Below, piece after piece: positions 10,936-20,920 of a stretch of 64,000 bases of DNA. A program made the position numbers and the translations under genes. The DNA comes from Salinisphaera sp002433465 (GTDB lineage: Bacteria; Pseudomonadota; Gammaproteobacteria; Nevskiales; Salinisphaeraceae). The notes under the pieces were generated by a model. It ran no database searches. It had not been told where the DNA came from and saw only the letters and a list, made by a program, of their open reading frames with translations. Within the stretch, counting starts at the first letter, position 1. Each line of letters starts with the position of its first letter. The DNA is taken from positions 1-64,000 of the forward strand of contig NZ_APNL01000020.1 of NCBI RefSeq assembly GCF_040361435.1. Reading direction: 5' to 3'.

Positions 10936-10952
10936 ATGAAACGCAGTTTCAT
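10936..10952. promoter_or_regulatory. PsrA-like operator (17-bp palindrome)
   Basis: ATGAAAC-gca-GTTTCAT is a perfect inverted repeat. Its core GAAACnnnGTTTC agrees with the published Pseudomonas PsrA pattern (G/C)AAAC-N2-4-GTTT(G/C); PsrA is a TetR-family repressor released by long-chain acyl-CoA. It lies 119 bp upstream of the ACAD start. Confidence 0.6.
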
Positions 10953-10961
10953 ACTCGGCAT

Positions 10962-10973
10962 GAACGATCGTTC
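10962..10973. promoter_or_regulatory. GAACGATCGTTC operator, copy 1
   Basis: Perfect 12-bp palindrome, 9 bp from the PsrA-like site. Identical 12-mers occur at 11031, 26162 and 41518, all in non-coding DNA before genes. The size and symmetry suit a TetR-family dimer; the regulator is not identified. Confidence 0.65.
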
Positions 10974-11030
10974 GTTTTTTACGCAAAGGTCGGCATGAGC
11001 GAGCCCTTTCCAGACCTTCCGCAATTGACC

Positions 11031-11042
11031 GAACGATCGTTC
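11031..11042. promoter_or_regulatory. GAACGATCGTTC operator, copy 2
   Basis: Second perfect copy, 69 bp (between seven and eight helical turns when taken centre to centre) from copy 1 in the same control region, so two dimers might act together. Confidence 0.6.
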
Positions 11043-11354
11043 ACCGAATTCGACCATACGCGCAGTCGCCACAAAAATCGACTCTTTATTGCGCACAAAT
11101 AAGTGCGTGCACGCCTGCCTGCCGGCTCGTGCGTCGATCCCGGCGCGCCGCGCTTAAATCCTGCGCAACCGCGACGCGCAGCAGCGCGCACTGCCCGCGC
11201 CCGTTTCGTTATCAGCCCCGCCCCGAAAAACTGTTCAATAGAGGATTTTCGGGTTGCTAACGCACAGGTGCGAAAGCATGCGCGCCACGGCCAACGGCGG
11301 TGAAGCCATTGCAGGAAACGACGGACACCTGCCGGCGTTGCGCTCGATGGCGTT

Positions 11355-11383
11355 GAAAACAGCTGATGGGGCCGGCTGTTTTC
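11355..11383 (-). terminator. Hairpin terminator after the thioesterase gene
   Basis: GAAAACAGC and GCTGTTTTC form a perfect 9-bp stem around an 11-nt loop, 9 nt past the thioesterase stop. The stem itself ends in T-rich sequence on both strands, so it could work in either direction. Confidence 0.6.
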
Positions 11384-11391
11384 GTGCCCGA

Positions 11392-11856
11392 TCAATAATC
11401 GATGGGAACGCCTTCCGGGCCTTCACAGCCGCTGCGCAGCCGGTAGGTACCTTCGCCGATCGCGAGCAGGCGTTCGTCGGCATCGACGATATCGACCGTC
11501 GAATTGAAGATACGACGCCCGCCCGCGCGGCGCCGACCGATCGCGCGTACGACGCCCTGGCTGGCCTGACCGGTAAAGGTGGTGGTCATCGACAGGGTGA
11601 TCGCCTTGCGGATACGCCCTGGGTAGGGGCAATAACTGCCGGCCGCCGCACCCGCGATATCGAGCAGCGTGGCGAGAATGCCGCCATGCAGCACGCCGGC
11701 GAGGTTGAGATGCCAATCCTGAATTTCGAGTTCGAGCGTGGCCCGATCCGGCACCCATTCGACGAACTCGAAGCCCAGATGCGCGGCGAAGCCGCGATCG
11801 TAGCGCGCGTTGGCGTCGGCCAGCGACAACCGATCGGCCTGGTTGCTATCGACCAT
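11392..11856 (-). CDS. PaaI-family hotdog thioesterase
   Basis: 154 residues, normal for the family. The hotdog helix has HLNLAGVLHGGILATLLDIAG near residues 48-68; the HGG(I/M) with the following Asp in LLD is the PaaI active-site signature. These tetrameric enzymes hydrolyse aryl- or acyl-CoA and often relieve CoA sequestration by dead-end intermediates. The gene starts 3 nt after the IclR regulator stops, so the two are one unit. Its substrate cannot be read from the sequence. Confidence 0.85.
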   Translation of the reverse strand: MVDSNQADRLSLADANARYDRGFAAHLGFEFVEWVPDRATLELEIQDWHLNLAGVLHGGILATLLDIAGAAAGSYCPYPGRIRKAITLSMTTTFTGQASQGVVRAIGRRRAGGRRIFNSTVDIVDADERLLAIGEGTYRLRSGCEGPEGVPIDY

Positions 11857-11859
11857 CGA

Positions 11860-12660
11860 TCAGTCGCCACCCACGACAAGCTGTCTGACCTGTTCCACTA
11901 CCTGTTTGAGCCGCGGGCCGAGGTTTTCGACCAGCACATCGCGGGTCAGACGCTGTGCCGCGCCGCCGCAGTTGAACGACACCACCCGCTGACCGTTTTC
12001 CAGGATCAACGGCACCCCCACCCCGCTGATGTCGCGGCTCCAGGTCCGATCGGTCATACAGAAGCCGTAATTGGCATAGTCTTCGTAGGCGCGTTCAAGC
12101 AACGGCTCGATGTCGGACCACGGCATGGCGCTTTCAGCACGAATGCGCTCGTAATAGGGCTCTCGAGCGGCCGGCTCGTGGGCGGCGAGAAACGCCAGTC
12201 CCATCGACGACAACCCCATCGGCACCCGCGAGCCCACCTGCAGGCGCAGGATCAGCGGCCCCTTGCCCTGGCAGGCATGGGTATAGGTCAGGTGGGCGCC
12301 TTCGGGCACACCGAGTGCGACCATGCAGTCGGTGGCATCGGCGAGCTCCTGCATGAACGGCTGGGCGATATTGCCCACCCCCTCGCTGGCCAGATAGCGA
12401 TAGCCCAGGTCGAGCACGCGCGGCCCGAGCCGGTACTTTTCCAGATGCGGCATGTAGAGCAGATAACCCAGCTGCGTGAGCGTGGCCGTCAGTCGCGACA
12501 CGGTCGGCCGGGGAATGTCGGTTCGTTTGGCCAACTCGGCATTACCCAGATATTCGGCCGCATCGCCGAAGCAGCGCAGCAGCTCCAGCCCCCGCGCAAG
12601 CGCGGTGACATAGTTATGACCCTTGGTGTCCGGACTGTCCGGCGCCATCGTCTTTCGCAT
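11860..12660 (-). CDS. IclR-family transcriptional regulator
   Basis: 266 residues from the ATG at 12660; a TTG fifteen nt upstream is also in frame. The N-terminal winged helix has NAELAKRTDIPRPTVSRLTATL with GYLLYMPHLEKYRLGPRVLDLG after it, and the C-terminal IclR effector domain ends in GVGVPLILENGQRVVSFNCGG. IclR-type proteins often control the catabolic genes beside them and bind small acids. It is transcribed with the thioesterase; the site GAACGAACGTTC at 12961 is upstream. The other genes it controls are not known. Confidence 0.88.
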   Translation of the reverse strand: MRKTMAPDSPDTKGHNYVTALARGLELLRCFGDAAEYLGNAELAKRTDIPRPTVSRLTATLTQLGYLLYMPHLEKYRLGPRVLDLGYRYLASEGVGNIAQPFMQELADATDCMVALGVPEGAHLTYTHACQGKGPLILRLQVGSRVPMGLSSMGLAFLAAHEPAAREPYYERIRAESAMPWSDIEPLLERAYEDYANYGFCMTDRTWSRDISGVGVPLILENGQRVVSFNCGGAAQRLTRDVLVENLGPRLKQVVEQVRQLVVGGD

Positions 12661-13067
12661 GATCTCAATTCCCAAGCCACAAATGTCTAGCGCCGCGTCG
12701 GCTGTGCAACGCAGCTATGTCCGTTATGTATTTTTCTGTTCACGCCGCCGCACCGCGCCGACGCCAAATAAAACGCGGGCTCGATCGACCGATAGAGCCG
12801 TTTTTAGAGAACACCCGCCCCCTGACTGGAACACAAGATAGTCATAACCGTAAGCAATCGCCATACCGAAAAAGTCGCATGGCAACAGCGTCATGACGCT
12901 GTCCTGCGCTCGGTCCGCCGAGATGGCGGCCCCGATATCCTGAATGGTCATTTTGAAAACGAACGAACGTTCGACAAATATTGCCTACCGCTGGTACAGA
13001 ATCGTGAAATTAATCTTTTTTGATTTGGTCGGCAACGTCTATCGGTTGTCACCCTTCGCCTGCCGGT
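12661..13067. promoter_or_regulatory. Intergenic control region of the iclR-thioesterase unit
   Basis: 407 bp. The only clear signal is the palindrome at 12961. A 75-codon minus-strand reading frame (12724-12951) begins 9 bp after that palindrome but has no recognisable domain or good ribosome site, so it is not called as a gene. Confidence 0.45.
12961..12972. promoter_or_regulatory. GAACGAACGTTC operator
   Basis: Variant of the GAACGATCGTTC site with the same outer arms (inner base A instead of T), extended by G to CGAACGTTCG symmetry. It lies 301 bp upstream of the IclR start. Confidence 0.45.
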
Positions 13068-14513
13068 TCAATCGCTAGCGCGTGACATGGCGCGAGAAAG
13101 TCGATGCAAGGGCCAGAATGCAATGACGAACAATAGCGCCAGCGCCACGAAGGCATAATCGAAACCGGCTTCGAAGACCCGCTGGGCAGGCTCGGCCGGA
13201 TGGCGCAGCCGGTAGAAGTCACTCGCATACTGCGCAAGTACCGCCGACAGGTTCACCCCCAGGGCACCGCCGATCTGGCGCCCGAAATTGATGATGCCGG
13301 AGCCCCGATCGAGTTGTTCTTCGGGCAACAACCCCAGGCTCGCGGTGGTGATCGGCGGCATCATCAGACCCACGCCGAGTCGGCCGAATACGGCCCAGAT
13401 CACCAGCCATGCGGCCGTGGTAGGAATTTCGGCCGCCGCCAGCAGCACCATGCTGGCAACGAAGAAAAGCAGGCCCCAAGACACGATCCGGCCAATCGGC
13501 ACGCGGTCGGTCAGATGACCCGCTACGGGAAAGACAAACGCCATGGCCAGGCCCGCCGGCACCAGCATCAAGCCGGAGGCCGAGGCGCTCATCCCCGCCG
13601 ACTGCTGAAAATAAAGCGGCGCGAGATAGGTGCTGGCGAAAAGCCCCGCCCCCATGACCATCGACAGCACGAAACCGCTGGCAAAGCCGGGCCTGGCCAG
13701 CACGCTCAGTTCAAGCAGGGGTTCGCGCACGCGCCGCTCCCAGGCTACGAAGACGACGGCGAGCAACAGGCCGCCGATCAGGGCCAGATCCACCAGCGGA
13801 TCGAACACGCCGCGCCGATGCAACGAGGCGATCGACCACAGCAGCGCCACCAGCGAAATGCTCAACAAGGCCATGCCCACCCAGTCGAGCGAGGCGCGGC
13901 GCGTGCCCCGACCCGGCAGAAAACGCCAAGCCAGCGCGGCCGCCAGCGCACAGGCCGGCAGGACCACGATAAAGGTGGCCCGCCACGAAAACCCGTCGAC
14001 CAGCACACCGCCCAGCGCCGGCGCGATCGCCGGGCCCAAGATCACTCCCATGCCGTAAATGCCCATGGCCTGACCGCGCCGATGGACGGGAAAGACCTGA
14101 AAGATGGCCACCAGCGCATGCGGCTGGATCATGCCCGCGGTCAGACCCTGACCGACACGGGCTGCGACCAGGGTAGGAAAATCGCCGCTCACGCCCCCAA
14201 CCACGGAAGCGACGATGAACCCGCCCATGGCGAGCACGAACGCGCCGCGCGAACCGAAACGCGCCGCAGCCCAGGCGTTGAGCAGCATGCCCACGGTCAT
14301 CGCAGCGAGAAACCCGGTCGCCAGCCAGTGGACCTGATCCTGAGCGACGTTGAAGCGGGTCATGATCGCCGGCACCGCGACGTTGATGATGGTGGCCGCG
14401 AGCACCACCGAAAACGTGCCGAGCATGACCGTGGCCGAGACATACCACTTGTAGCGCGCGCCGAAGCGCTCGCCGAGTACGGCGTAGGTTCTTGGTGTCG
14501 GCGCGTCCTGCAT
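13068..14513 (-). CDS. MFS drug/metabolite exporter, DHA2 (14-TMS, EmrB/QacA) type
   Basis: 481 residues from the ATG at 14513, which overlaps the preceding stop as TGATG; the TTG just upstream is unlikely. About 14 hydrophobic segments can be seen, with the antiporter motif C-like stretch MGVILGPAIAPALGGVLVD (about 150-168) and motif A-type loop GHLTDRVPIGRIVSWG. DHA2 exporters use the proton gradient to expel drugs, dyes or organic acids. Co-translation with the MDR oxidoreductase suggests export of a related metabolite or toxic intermediate, but the substrate is unknown. Confidence 0.87.
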   Translation of the reverse strand: MQDAPTPRTYAVLGERFGARYKWYVSATVMLGTFSVVLAATIINVAVPAIMTRFNVAQDQVHWLATGFLAAMTVGMLLNAWAAARFGSRGAFVLAMGGFIVASVVGGVSGDFPTLVAARVGQGLTAGMIQPHALVAIFQVFPVHRRGQAMGIYGMGVILGPAIAPALGGVLVDGFSWRATFIVVLPACALAAALAWRFLPGRGTRRASLDWVGMALLSISLVALLWSIASLHRRGVFDPLVDLALIGGLLLAVVFVAWERRVREPLLELSVLARPGFASGFVLSMVMGAGLFASTYLAPLYFQQSAGMSASASGLMLVPAGLAMAFVFPVAGHLTDRVPIGRIVSWGLLFFVASMVLLAAAEIPTTAAWLVIWAVFGRLGVGLMMPPITTASLGLLPEEQLDRGSGIINFGRQIGGALGVNLSAVLAQYASDFYRLRHPAEPAQRVFEAGFDYAFVALALLFVIAFWPLHRLSRAMSRASD

Positions 14514-15541
14514 CAACGCGTGGGGTCGGCTGCGACCTGTACCAGCAGTTTGCCGCGATTGCGCCCCTGCAACAGTCCCTGGAAGGCGTCGACCGCGTTG
14601 TCGAGCCCGGCAACGATGTCTTCCTGATACTTGACCTCGCCGCTACGCACCCAGGCACTCATATCGCGCTGGAAGTCGCCGTAGCGATGGCGATAGTCGA
14701 ACTGGATGAAGCCTTGCACACGCAGGCGCTTGACCAGCACCTGACCCATGAACGCGACCAGACGATCGGGGCCGTCCGGCGCCTCGCTGTCGTTGTAATG
14801 GGCAATACGACCGCAGACCGGCATACGTGCAAAGTCGTTGAGCAGGCCCCGCACGGCGTCGAACACCTTGCCGCCCACGTTCTCGAAATAGACGTCGATA
14901 CCATCCGGACAGGCCGCGGCGAGCTGCGCCTCGAAGTCGTCCTCTTTGTAATTCACGCAGGCATCGAAACCGTAGTGGTCGACAACGTGCGCGCATTTGT
15001 CGGCCGCGCCCGCAACGCCCACCACGCGACAGCCCTTGATCTTGGCAATCTGGCCGACGACCTGGCCCACCGCGCCGGCGGCGGCCGATACCACCACCGT
15101 TTCGCCTGGCTGGGGCTGGCCTATCTCGTCGAGCCCGACATAGGCGGTAAAGCCCGGCATACCGAGCACCCCCACCGCCGTGCTGATCGGCGCCTGTGCA
15201 GGGTCGAGCTTGCGCACGGTCTTGGCCGCCTGCACGGCATATTCCTGCCAGCCACCGTGCGCGAGCACGTAGTCGCCGACGGCGACGCTATCGTCGTTGG
15301 ATTCGACCACCTCGCCGATGGTCGCACCTTCCATGACCGCACCTTCGGCCACGCTTGCCGCATAGGACTTGGCCGCGCTCATGCGACCGCGCATGTACGG
15401 GTCGAGCGACATGTATATCGTCTTGACGAGGACCTCGCCCTGGCCCGGTCGCGGTATGTCGCCCTGCTGCATCTGCAGATGCGTTTCGTCGGGCATGCCC
15501 TGCGGGCGTTGGGCAAGAATGATCTGGCGGTTGACGGTCAT
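14513..15541 (-). CDS. Zinc-independent NADP-dependent MDR oxidoreductase (CurA/leukotriene-B4-dehydrogenase type)
   Basis: 342 residues from the ATG at 15541, placed six nt after AGGAG; the longer frame to 15565 lacks a site. It begins with VNRQIILAQRPQGMP, typical of the CurA/PTGR group, has DPYMRGRMS near residue 56, the Rossmann loop AAAGAVGQVVGQIAK at about 153 and YFENVGG. The group reduces alpha,beta-double bonds of enones and enals with NADPH and has no structural zinc. It is upstream of and overlaps the MFS gene by one nt. A role against reactive lipid aldehydes or enones would fit the setting. Confidence 0.87.
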   Translation of the reverse strand: MTVNRQIILAQRPQGMPDETHLQMQQGDIPRPGQGEVLVKTIYMSLDPYMRGRMSAAKSYAASVAEGAVMEGATIGEVVESNDDSVAVGDYVLAHGGWQEYAVQAAKTVRKLDPAQAPISTAVGVLGMPGFTAYVGLDEIGQPQPGETVVVSAAAGAVGQVVGQIAKIKGCRVVGVAGAADKCAHVVDHYGFDACVNYKEDDFEAQLAAACPDGIDVYFENVGGKVFDAVRGLLNDFARMPVCGRIAHYNDSEAPDGPDRLVAFMGQVLVKRLRVQGFIQFDYRHRYGDFQRDMSAWVRSGEVKYQEDIVAGLDNAVDAFQGLLQGRNRGKLLVQVAADPTR

Positions 15542-15595
15542 GGAGACACTCCTGGATTGCGCCAATTGTTTGCAAAAAGCTGCGACACAAATAAA

Positions 15596-15619
15596 ACAGG
15601 GGCACCAAAGTGCCCCTGT
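15596..15619 (-). terminator. Rho-independent terminator of the first HAAT transporter operon
   Basis: Perfect 10-bp stem ACAGGGGCAC / GTGCCCCTGT with a 4-nt loop, followed on the minus strand by TTTTATTT. It is 26 nt past the stop of the binding-protein gene and before the MDR gene. Confidence 0.9.
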
Positions 15620-15645
15620 TGCATGCGCGTTTTGTCGTCTGAAAC

Positions 15646-16815
15646 TTACTCGGTATCGATATCGGACACGCGACGCAGTTCGACCTTGCCGTCGACCACT
15701 TCCGCGATCTCCACATCCACGGCCAGATTACCGCTATCGGTGATGCTCTGAACCTCATACGGGTTGTGGTTGGTCTCGACTTCTTTCAGCGCCTCGGGGA
15801 TCGCCGCACGGATGGCCTTGGCATCCTCGACGGTGCCGGCCTTTTCCATGGCACGGGCGACCAGGAACATGGCGAAGTAGTTGTACGCCGTTTCCGAGGT
15901 GGGAACGCCTTCGTGGTCCTTCTTGTAGAGTTTCACGAATTCGGCGGCGCCGGGGTTGTCGGAATACACCAGCGGGGTCACACCCACCGCGCCTTCAACC
16001 GCTTCCAGACCGCCGGCCACGTTGGCCACTTCATCGATCTTGGCCTGATCCATGATCACGAAGCCGCCCTTGAAGCCCAGCTCACGCGCCTGACGCACCA
16101 CCAGACCGGTCGGCTCCGATGCGCCGCCCACGAACAGCACGTCCGGGTTGGCTGCCAGCACCTTGCTTACGCCCGTATAGAAATCGGCGGACTTGTTGTA
16201 GTCCATCGGGTTACTGGCCACGACTTCACCGCCGGCAGCTTCCCAGGCCGGCACGAACGCCTTGGTCCAGTACTTGGCGTAGTCGTGGGTGGCGTTGGCC
16301 ACGGCGAGCTTCTTGCCGTAGCGATCCATCGTGAGCTTGGTAAAGGGTTTCACGTAGTCGGTGAAGTTCGGCGGAATCTTCACCGTGAGTTCGTTACCCT
16401 TTTCGGTGACCGACGGAATCGAGGTGTAGGACATCACCAGAAAGCCGTCGCGCTCGTTGAACGCCTGCAGCGCGAACGTGCCGCCGGAATGCGGCGTGAA
16501 CACCACGGGCGTGCTCGACTGCTGGACCAGACGCTTGCCGTTCACCGCCGCGCGGCTGGGCGAGTACATATCGTCCAGGCTGACGATATTGATTTCGTAG
16601 TTGGTGCCGTCGACGTCGATGCCGCCGTTGCCGTTGATCTCCTTGGCGGCCATGCGCAGGCCTTCCAGGGTGTTTTCACCGTAGAGCGCGGCGCCGCCCG
16701 ACAGCGGCCCGGTGAAGCCGATATTGACCTTCTCTGCCGCATGCGCCGCGCCGGCCACGCCCATGGCCAGAGCTGTCGCCACGGCGACCCGGCGAACCGT
16801 TTTCTTGAATGTCAT
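15646..16815 (-). CDS. HAAT-family ABC transporter, periplasmic substrate-binding protein 1
   Basis: 389 residues. A Sec signal peptide (two Lys, two Arg, then VAVATALAMGVAGAAHA) is cut at about residue 27; the mature start EKVNIGFTGPLSGGAALYG is the usual opening of LivJ/LivK-type type-I binding proteins. GGGGAG precedes the ATG. It is the last gene of the LivH-LivM-LivG-LivF-binding-protein operon and is followed by a strong terminator. The family binds branched-chain amino acids, amides, urea, aromatic or short organic acids. The surrounding acyl-CoA genes hint at an acid, but ligand residues cannot be judged. Confidence 0.88.
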   Translation of the reverse strand: MTFKKTVRRVAVATALAMGVAGAAHAAEKVNIGFTGPLSGGAALYGENTLEGLRMAAKEINGNGGIDVDGTNYEINIVSLDDMYSPSRAAVNGKRLVQQSSTPVVFTPHSGGTFALQAFNERDGFLVMSYTSIPSVTEKGNELTVKIPPNFTDYVKPFTKLTMDRYGKKLAVANATHDYAKYWTKAFVPAWEAAGGEVVASNPMDYNKSADFYTGVSKVLAANPDVLFVGGASEPTGLVVRQARELGFKGGFVIMDQAKIDEVANVAGGLEAVEGAVGVTPLVYSDNPGAAEFVKLYKKDHEGVPTSETAYNYFAMFLVARAMEKAGTVEDAKAIRAAIPEALKEVETNHNPYEVQSITDSGNLAVDVEIAEVVDGKVELRRVSDIDTE

Positions 16816-16882
16816 TCTCTATCTCCCCTCTTTTATTCGGGTTGGTTGCTAGCACTCGTGGAATCACGAGATTTTGGAATTC

Positions 16883-17576
16883 CTAGGCGCCGATATAGGC
16901 CTTGCGCACCGCTTCGTTGCCGAGCATTTCTTCGCGGTCGCCCTGCATGACGAGCTTGCCGTTCTCGATTACGTACGCACGGTTGGCGATCTTGAGCGCC
17001 GCATAGGCATTCTGCTCGGCCAGCAGCACGGTCGTGCCTTCGCCATTGATCGACTTCACGGTCTCGAAGACCTGCTTGACCACCAGCGGCGCAAGGCCCA
17101 GCGACGGCTCGTCGAGCATGAGCAGCTTGGGCCGCCCCATCAGCGCACGCCCGACCGCGACCATCTGCTGCTGGCCGCCGGACAGCGAACCCGCCGGCTG
17201 GTCCTTCTTTTCTTCAAGAATCGGGAACATCGCCAGAATATGCTCGAGCGTACGGTTCATGCCGGCACGATCGCGGCGATGCACATAGCCGCCAAGGCGC
17301 AGATTCTTGAGTACCGACATGCCGGGAAACAGCTTGCGTCCTTCCGGACACTGCACCACACCCGCCTGAACCAGCGCCGAGGGCTTGCGTCCGGTGACGT
17401 CCTTGCCGTCGATGGTGATCCGGCCGGCCGCCGGCTTCATCAGCCCGCTGATGGTGTTGAACAGCGTCGTCTTGCCGGCGCCGTTGGCGCCCAGCAATAC
17501 GACCAGCTCGCCGGCGTCGATTTCCAGCGACACCCCGTCTAGGGCCTTGAAACTGTCGTACTTGGCGTCGACGCCC

Positions 17577-17590
<14 letters not shown>
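16883..17590 (-). CDS. livF: HAAT ABC transporter ATPase 1, LivF-type
   Basis: 235 residues. Walker A GANGAGKTT near residue 34, signature LSGGQQQMVAVGRALM and Walker B LLMLDEPSLGLAP are all canonical. It powers uptake together with the LivG-type ATPase, whose gene it overlaps by 14 nt (ATG at 17590). The length and the 'NRAYVIENGKLV' end match LivF. The gene symbol denotes family, not proven substrate. Confidence 0.9.
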
Positions 17591-18333
<743 letters not shown>

Positions 18334-18341
<8 letters not shown>

Positions 18342-19377
18342 TGTTGCGCGCCTCCGTAGCGTCGGCACTGTTCGGGTCGGACGTATCCACGCGGGATTCG
18401 CGCGTCTTGCGTGGTGCCTGACGCGCCATGCGCCGACCGCGCCAGCCCAGGAAGCTGCCGACGATGCCGCGCGGGAAGAAGATCACCAGCAGCACCAGCA
18501 TCGGCCCGAACACGATCATTCGATACTCTTCGAGCGACTGCACCGCCTGGGTCAGCCAGGTCACCAGCAGCGTGCCCAGCAGCGGCCCCATGAGCGTGCC
18601 GATACCGCCGACCAGCAGGTAGGCGATCATGTCGAAGGTATGGATGAAGTTCGCTTCTTCCGGGCCGATGAAGCGCACCACGCCGGCGTACAGCCCACCG
18701 GCCGCCGCGGCATAGACGGTGGAAATCACGAAGGCCAGAATCTTGTTGCGCATCAGGTTGATGCCCAGCGACTGGGCCAGATCGTCACTGATACGAATAG
18801 CGCGAAAGGTTCGGCCGAGCAGCGATTCGGAAATACGGCGCGTCAGCCAGATCGCCAGCGCCAGGAAGGCCAGCACCAGATAGTAGAACGGGATCGTCTG
18901 GGTGAAATCGACCAGGCCGAAACCTTCCGGCGGGGCGATATTGATGATGCCCAGCGAGCCGTGGGTGAGTGCCTCCCACTTGTCGATCATCAGATAGATG
19001 ATGTAGCCGACACACAGCGTGAAGATGGCGAAATAGTGCTCCTTGAGCCGCAGCGACACGATACCCACCACGAACCCGAACACCGCGCCGAACAGCCCGG
19101 CCGCGGCGAACGCCGGCCAGAACGGCCAGCCGTGATCGACGGTCAGAATGGCCACGACATAGGCGCCAATCGCAAAGAAGCCGCCGTGGGCCAGATTGAG
19201 CTGGCCGCAGTAGCCGGTGATGATGTTCATGCCGTAGACGGCGATCGCCCAGATGAAGGCCAGCGCCATCACATAGATGTGGTACTCGTTATCGGTGACC
19301 AGCGGAAAGACGACCGCCAAGGCCAGCAGCAGCCAGCGCATGGTCGAGCCGAGCAGAAAATCGATTGCACGGTTCAT
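18334..19377 (-). CDS. livM: HAAT ABC transporter permease 1, LivM-type
   Basis: 347 residues, mostly hydrophobic with about 8 to 10 membrane segments. NIITGYCGQLNLAHGGFFAIGAY (near residues 50-72) is the conserved LivM start, and AIRISDDLAQSLGINLMRNKILAF is the cytoplasmic loop that touches the ATPase. A polar C-terminal tail of about 40 residues rich in Arg and Asp is unusual in length. Start overlaps the LivH stop by one nt (TAATG). It forms the channel with LivH. Confidence 0.9.
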
Positions 19378-20240
19378 TAGCGCACCCCCTTGGTGAACAG
19401 GCCGGTCGGCTTGATCGACAGGATCACGACCAGAAGCACGAAGGCGATGACGTCCTTGTAGGTGCTCGACAGATAGAAGCCGCCAAGCGCTTCGGAAAAG
19501 CCGATGATCAGACCGCCGATGATCGCGCCCGGAATACTGCCCATGCCGCCCAGAATGATGATCACGAAGGCCTTGAGCAGCACCAGATGGCCCATGGCCG
19601 GATAGACCAGATTGATGGGCGCGAACAGCCCGGCGGCGACCGCGGCCAGCGCGCCGGCGATGGCGAAGGTCATCATCGCAACGCGGTTGGCATCGATACC
19701 CACCAGGAATGCGCCTTCACGATTCTGGGCCATGGCGACGATGGTCGCGCCGGTCATGGTCTTTTTGAGATACAGATGCAGCGCACCCATGAGCGAAAAC
19801 GCACCGACGATGATCAGCAGCCGCTGCGCAGGCAGCGTCAGGCCGCCGATCTGCAGAATCTGGTTATAGGGCGATGCAATACGGCGGAAGTCCGCACCCC
19901 AGTACATCTGCACCACTGCCTCGAGAAACAGCAGGATGCCGATCGCCGCAATCTTGTCGTGGATCGGCGGCGCGTTGCGAAGCGGATGAAACACCAGCCT
20001 TTCGCAGATCACCGACATGGCGGCCACCACCACTGCGGCGGCGGCGATTGCGACCCAGTAGTTCAGGCCCAGGTCGGCCATGGTGAAATAACAGACGTAG
20101 GCGCCAACCATGTACAGCGCGCCGTGGGCGAAGTTGGGCACGTGCAGGATGCCGTAAACCAGCGTCAGCCCCAGGGCGACGAGCCCGTAGATGCTGCCGA
20201 GCGTCAGGCCGTTTAGAACCTGCTGAAGGAACAAATCCAA
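19377..20240 (-). CDS. livH: HAAT ABC transporter permease 1, LivH-type (TTG start)
   Basis: 287 residues. The N-terminus LQQVLNGLTLGSIYGLVALGLTLVYGILHVPNFAHG (stated here by its ends: LQQVLNGL to NFAHG, residues 5-40) is diagnostic of LivH. The start is TTG at 20240: the ribosome site GGGAG stands 8 nt upstream and no ATG gives the family N-terminus. First gene of the operon running to the terminator at 15596; upstream is a 680-bp control region with two operators. The substrate is unknown, as for its binding protein. Confidence 0.88.
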   Translation of the reverse strand: MDLFLQQVLNGLTLGSIYGLVALGLTLVYGILHVPNFAHGALYMVGAYVCYFTMADLGLNYWVAIAAAAVVVAAMSVICERLVFHPLRNAPPIHDKIAAIGILLFLEAVVQMYWGADFRRIASPYNQILQIGGLTLPAQRLLIIVGAFSLMGALHLYLKKTMTGATIVAMAQNREGAFLVGIDANRVAMMTFAIAGALAAVAAGLFAPINLVYPAMGHLVLLKAFVIIILGGMGSIPGAIIGGLIIGFSEALGGFYLSSTYKDVIAFVLLVVILSIKPTGLFTKGVR

Positions 20241-20613
20241 GACGGTCTCTCCCTATTGAGCGAACGAAGGGCAAAAGCCGTACACGGCGAACACGCCGGG
20301 CACGAAGAACAGAATCAAACCGGCGCTACGCACGACGGCCAGACCAAACCGGCAACAACAAAGGGAGGGTATACAGCGCAGCCTTGCCCCGGCACGAAGT
20401 TCGGCTGGGCTGGGCCATGCATTGCTGACCGACACAGGCGTATCGGCAACCGCGCATCGATCCGACGATCGCTCATGCGGTGATCTCCTCCGGTTGTATT
20501 TGCCGAATGTCCGGTAGCGTTTTTTTGTTTGCGATCTGGGTCGCGTGCCCCGGCGGCATTTTTCTTTTCTACGGCTCAAAGCTGCCACGCCCGCACAGCC
20601 CCGTCAACAGCTT

Positions 20614-20632
20614 AGTGAAACCCCGTTTCACT
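20614..20632. promoter_or_regulatory. PsrA-like operator (19-bp palindrome)
   Basis: AGTGAAAC-ccc-GTTTCACT is perfectly symmetrical with 8-bp arms, the longest copy of the motif in the window. It lies 374 bp upstream of the TTG start of the LivH gene. Confidence 0.6.
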
Positions 20633-20714
20633 TGACTGATACAGCAATCGAATACGCCCAAACGTATGAAAGTGGCGATAAAAACCGCAAACGCTTTACG
20701 CGTGTGGCCTTGAC

Positions 20715-20726
20715 GATCGAACGTTC
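20715..20726. promoter_or_regulatory. Near-match to the GAACGAWCGTTC operator
   Basis: GATCGAACGTTC differs from the site at 12961 by one base; the inner CGAACGTTCG is a perfect 10-bp palindrome. It is about 80 bp from the PsrA-like palindrome. Confidence 0.4.
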
Positions 20727-20920
20727 GTCCGATGGCTGTTCGTACCGATCTTCAGGGTTAGGACGAAAGCAGCACAATCCCGACCACCGCATCGCTCGCC
20801 ACAGCGCCTGCCGGGCCGATACCGCGCAATCGGCGCGCAACGAAGTCGATTGGCTGGCCCAGCGGGCATGCACTCACGGCCGCACGCACAGCGCAAGACG
20901 ATACCCGTTACGCCCGGCGA

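Larger units (their letters stand above)
10818..11391. promoter_or_regulatory. Control region of the ACAD/SDR/kinase operon
   Basis: 574 bp without a supported gene between the ACAD start and the thioesterase stop. It holds one TGAAACnnnGTTTCA palindrome, two perfect GAACGATCGTTC sites and, at its right end, the terminator of the thioesterase unit. Only the minus-strand ACAD operon can use it as promoter. Confidence 0.6.
20241..20920. promoter_or_regulatory. Control region of the first HAAT operon
   Basis: 680 bp without a supported gene, between the LivH start of transporter 1 and the LivF stop of transporter 2, both on the minus strand. It contains the PsrA-like palindrome at 20614 and the GATCGAACGTTC site at 20715. 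The region from 20500 to 20700 is richer in A+T than its surroundings, as expected of a promoter. Confidence 0.5.

Noticed and set aside
12724..12951. 75-codon minus-strand frame starting just after the GAACGAACGTTC site
   Set aside because: No known motif, no good ribosome site and ordinary chance length at this G+C; kept only as a note in the intergenic entry.
20256..20483. 75-codon plus-strand frame upstream of the first LivH gene
   Set aside because: Composition is low-complexity and polar, it overlaps the expected promoter and has no family match that I recognise.
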